NCBI GenBank assembly: GCA_014238595.1
Contig: JABAAV010000075.1
Span: forward strand, 1-8,126
Direction of reading: 5' to 3'
Source: Myxococcales bacterium
Lineage (GTDB): Bacteria; Myxococcota_A; Polyangia; Haliangiales; J016
Length of the DNA: 8,126 nucleotides
The position numbers and the translations under genes are program-made. The notes beneath the pieces were generated by a model that was given only the letters and a program-made list of their open reading frames with translations, ran no database searches and was not told the DNA's origin. Positions 6,299 to 8,126 of this stretch are shown here, piece by piece (position 1 is the first letter of the stretch; the number at the start of each line of letters is the position of its first letter).

Positions 6299-6943
6299 AT
6301 GGAACTCTTTATAGACACAGCAGATATACAACAGATTCGTGAAGTTAACGACATGGGTATTATTGATGGTGTAACAACCAACCCAACGCTTGTTGCAAAA
6401 AGTGGGCGTAAATTCAAGGATGTTCTTTTAGAGATTTGTGATCTTGTTTCAGGGCCTGTGTCAGCCGAAGTCGTTTCTACCGATTGTGATGGCATGATGA
6501 AAGAAGCTGTTGAGTACGCAGGGTTGAGACCAAATGTCATCGTTAAAATTCCACTAACACCTGAAGGCATTAAAGCTACAAATCAATGTACTAAGCAAGA
6601 CATTAAGACAAATGTAACACTTTGTTTCTCTCCAACACAGGCATTACTGGCCGCCAAAGCAGGTGCTACCTATGTTTCACCGTTCGTAGGCCGTATTGAT
6701 GATCATTCTGGTGATGGGATGGAAGTTGTTGCCGATATCGTCTCTATTTATGAGCGATATGGTTATAAAACCAAAGTCTTAGCCGCCTCAATCCGTCATC
6801 CGTTACATGTCCTTGAAGCGTTGCGTTTAGGGGCACATGTTGCAACTTGTCCATACAAAGTATTGATGCAACTTGCACATCATCCATTAACAGACATTGG
6901 TTTGGCAAAGTTTTTAGAAGATTGGAAATCTGTTTCACCATAG
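6299..6943 (+). CDS. tal: Transaldolase, small TalC/FSA-type subfamily
   Basis: This cytosolic class I aldolase-fold enzyme probably transfers a dihydroxyacetone unit between sugar phosphates in the non-oxidative pentose phosphate pathway. The start is placed at ATG 6299 (214 aa, matching the roughly 215-220 aa of the family), because MELFIDTADI is the conserved N-terminus. Starting at 6251 would add 16 unconserved residues. Key positions are Asp6 in FIDTA, TTNPTLVAKSG (26-36), the Schiff-base Lys83 in VIVKIPLTPEG, NVTLCFSPTQALLAAKAGA (105-123) and YVSPFVGRIDD (125-135). Phe129 sits where fructose-6-phosphate aldolases carry Tyr, which favours transaldolase over FSA activity by family knowledge. 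No Shine-Dalgarno is seen. trmB follows 63 bases downstream on the same strand with no clear terminator between them. Confidence 0.93.
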   Translation: MELFIDTADIQQIREVNDMGIIDGVTTNPTLVAKSGRKFKDVLLEICDLVSGPVSAEVVSTDCDGMMKEAVEYAGLRPNVIVKIPLTPEGIKATNQCTKQDIKTNVTLCFSPTQALLAAKAGATYVSPFVGRIDDHSGDGMEVVADIVSIYERYGYKTKVLAASIRHPLHVLEALRLGAHVATCPYKVLMQLAHHPLTDIGLAKFLEDWKSVSP

Positions 6944-7006
6944 CGGATTTTCAGCTTTAAAAACAAAACACGATGATCCAGTGATATTCTATATTAATTG
7001 ATACTC

Positions 7007-7654
7007 ATGCGTCTTCGTGTTCGTAATCATGTTAATCCACTCAGTTCTGGCTTTGATACATTTGTAGGAACCCCTCCTGTACTTCCTTCTGATAACACAC
7101 CTCTTGAAGTAGAAATCGGATGTGCTGACGCTAAATTTTTATTTGATCGCGCATCTAACAATCCATCAGGCTGTTATATTGGATTAGAAATTCGTGAAGA
7201 TTTAGTGGATTGGGTTAACCACCGCGCAAAAGAATTAGCATTACCTGTGCAAGGTGTTTTTTGTAATGCCAACAATCATTTGACACAACTGTTTCCTCAA
7301 GAATCCATTAGGCATGTGTTTTTGAATTTTCCTGATCCATGGTTCAAAAAAAAACATCACAAGCGTCGTATGATTACTCATGAATTGGCGATGGATATTT
7401 ATCAATGTTTAAAACCACAGGGATATGTTTGGATTCAAACTGATATTTGGGATGTTGCGATGGATGCAATGGATGCATTTGAAACATTAAACATTAAACG
7501 TGATTCATCTTATCAAATGATCAATCAAGCAGGTGCGTGGTCTTTTTGGAAAGATGCTGATCCCTATCAGGCACAATCATTACGTTATGTAAAATGTATG
7601 CGCGACGGGCATGATGTTTGGCGCATTTATTATCAAAAGCAAACGGTCACATAG
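7007..7654 (+). CDS. trmB: tRNA (guanine-N7-)-methyltransferase TrmB
   Basis: TrmB methylates guanine 46 in the variable loop of tRNAs using S-adenosylmethionine. The 215-aa product starts at ATG 7007 with MRLRVRNHVNPLS, the conserved start of this branch. An in-frame TTG at 6998 would add only three residues. The SAM-binding strand is LEVEIGCADAKFL (33-45), followed by GLEIRE (59-64), FCNANN (85-90), the signature NFPDPWFKKKHHKRRM (107-122), TD at 145-146 in VWIQTD, and the C-terminal RYVKCMRDGHDVWRIYY (193-209). The gene is complete and has all family motifs. No Shine-Dalgarno is visible, and a TATATT box lies about 11 bases before the ATG. It is downstream of the transaldolase gene, and a recombinase fragment begins about 70 bases after its stop. 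Confidence 0.95.
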   Translation: MRLRVRNHVNPLSSGFDTFVGTPPVLPSDNTPLEVEIGCADAKFLFDRASNNPSGCYIGLEIREDLVDWVNHRAKELALPVQGVFCNANNHLTQLFPQESIRHVFLNFPDPWFKKKHHKRRMITHELAMDIYQCLKPQGYVWIQTDIWDVAMDAMDAFETLNIKRDSSYQMINQAGAWSFWKDADPYQAQSLRYVKCMRDGHDVWRIYYQKQTVT

Positions 7655-7725
7655 TTTTTCTTCCTCTTTAAATATTTTCTTGAGTTCCGATAAACACACT
7701 TGGAGGTAGGAATCCTAGTGATGAG
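7655..7725. other. trmB-integrase junction with an 11-base palindrome
   Basis: After trmB the sequence is T-rich to about 7680, then changes to the more GC-rich character of the integrase. TAGGA-A-TCCTA at 7707-7717 is a perfect odd palindrome, partly overlapping the GGAGGTAGGA purine run at 7702-7711. This run is 14 or more bases from the ATG at 7726, too far to be an ideal ribosome site. The segment may mark an insertion or deletion boundary, but no att core or duplicated end can be shown. Confidence 0.3.
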
Positions 7726-8126
7726 ATGCTCGCAACCTATCTCACCGAATTGCACAACAGCGGGAAGTCGCCCGCAACGCTTTCACAAGTATCATCAGGC
7801 ATTGCATTTGTTTGCAAGGCTAGCAAAACAGAAAGTCCCATTAGCAACTATACCAGACTTGCGTTGAAGGCTGCCAAGCGCGATGGAGGCGGTCGCGGTC
7901 GTGGTCAAGTAGATGGCTTGACATGGGATAGCGTCAATACCGTGAGTGCCATTGCTTCAAGGGATGAATCAGATAAACTCCGTAGCCTTCGAGATAGAAC
8001 CCTCATCGCTATCATGTCTGATACAGCAATCCGTGTCTCTGAATTAGTCGCACTGAACGTTGAAGATATATCCCTCAACTCTGAGAATGGCGGTTCAGGG
8101 TTGGTACATGTGAGAAAGAGCAAGAC
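7726..8126 (+). CDS. Tyrosine recombinase / phage-type integrase, N-terminally short and cut by the window end
   Basis: This is a site-specific DNA recombinase of the phage integrase family. The frame opens after TGA 7681-7683 and has its first in-frame ATG at 7726. It shows the core-binding helix MLATYLTELHNSGKSPATL (1-19), a linker GRGRGQVDGLTW (57-68) and the catalytic entry LRDRTLIAIMSDTAIRVSELVALNVEDI, whose Arg103 is the first catalytic Arg. The last full codon is Lys133 of RKSK, the likely beta-hairpin catalytic Lys. Recognisable family sequence already begins upstream of the ATG (from about 7699), while the usual 45 or so N-terminal residues are absent in all frames. It is therefore probably a truncated copy. 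Codon choice (CTC, AGC, CGC, ACC) is visibly more GC-rich than in trmB, suggesting recent transfer. The His-x-x-Arg and Tyr motifs lie beyond the window. Confidence 0.8.
   Translation, partial: MLATYLTELHNSGKSPATLSQVSSGIAFVCKASKTESPISNYTRLALKAAKRDGGGRGRGQVDGLTWDSVNTVSAIASRDESDKLRSLRDRTLIAIMSDTAIRVSELVALNVEDISLNSENGGSGLVHVRKSK

Noticed and set aside
6220..6570. 116-codon minus-strand frame over the start of the transaldolase gene
   Set aside because: Antisense to a well conserved protein, with no motif or ribosome site.
7721..7870. Short plus-strand frame from ATG 7721, placed better behind the GGAGGTAGGA run
   Set aside because: Out of frame with the recombinase and ends after about 50 codons with no recognisable content.

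Overview
The window comes from an AT-rich bacterial chromosome. The core genes (M17 aminopeptidase, DUF72 protein, small transaldolase, TrmB) are clearly bacterial. TrmB, with its RxHVNPLS start, GLEIRE and NFPDPWFKKKHHKRR, reads most like versions I associate with Myxococcota-type deltaproteobacteria, and less closely with cyanobacteria. That affiliation is an impression from memory, not a search result, and is low confidence.

Layout. Bases 1-1172 (+) hold the C-terminal part of a LivJ/LivK-type substrate-binding protein whose start lies outside the window. It converges on a long minus-strand block running from 6223 down to 1205. In transcription order this block is: a divergent DUF72 protein (6223-5489); the leucyl aminopeptidase pepA (5413-3923), closed by a strong hairpin terminator at 3867-3897; a two-gene cassette of unrecognised proteins of 171 and 84 aa (3781-3266 and 3230-2976), each with a good Shine-Dalgarno; then a DUF5131/Gp37-Gp68 three-cysteine protein (2863-2102) overlapping the gene of its family partner TcmP (2105-1205). 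The tcmP gene is broken by a frameshift. The plus strand resumes with a transaldolase-family gene (6299-6943) and trmB (7007-7654). The window ends inside a tyrosine recombinase (7726 to the edge) that lacks the usual N-terminal part and looks compositionally different from its neighbours.

How the genes relate. pepA, DUF72, tal and trmB are housekeeping genes. The accessory part is 1205-3781: an unknown gene pair and a DUF5131-TcmP pair, lying between the pepA terminator and the converging transporter gene. The promoter region ahead of DUF5131 carries repeated TGTTTTTTAAC boxes and a dyad, so this unit may be regulated. The truncated integrase at the right edge is an independent sign of mobile DNA. 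I see no CRISPR array, tRNA, rRNA or complete insertion sequence. The most promising candidates for something undescribed are the 171/84-aa cassette and its possible link to the DUF5131-TcmP pair.
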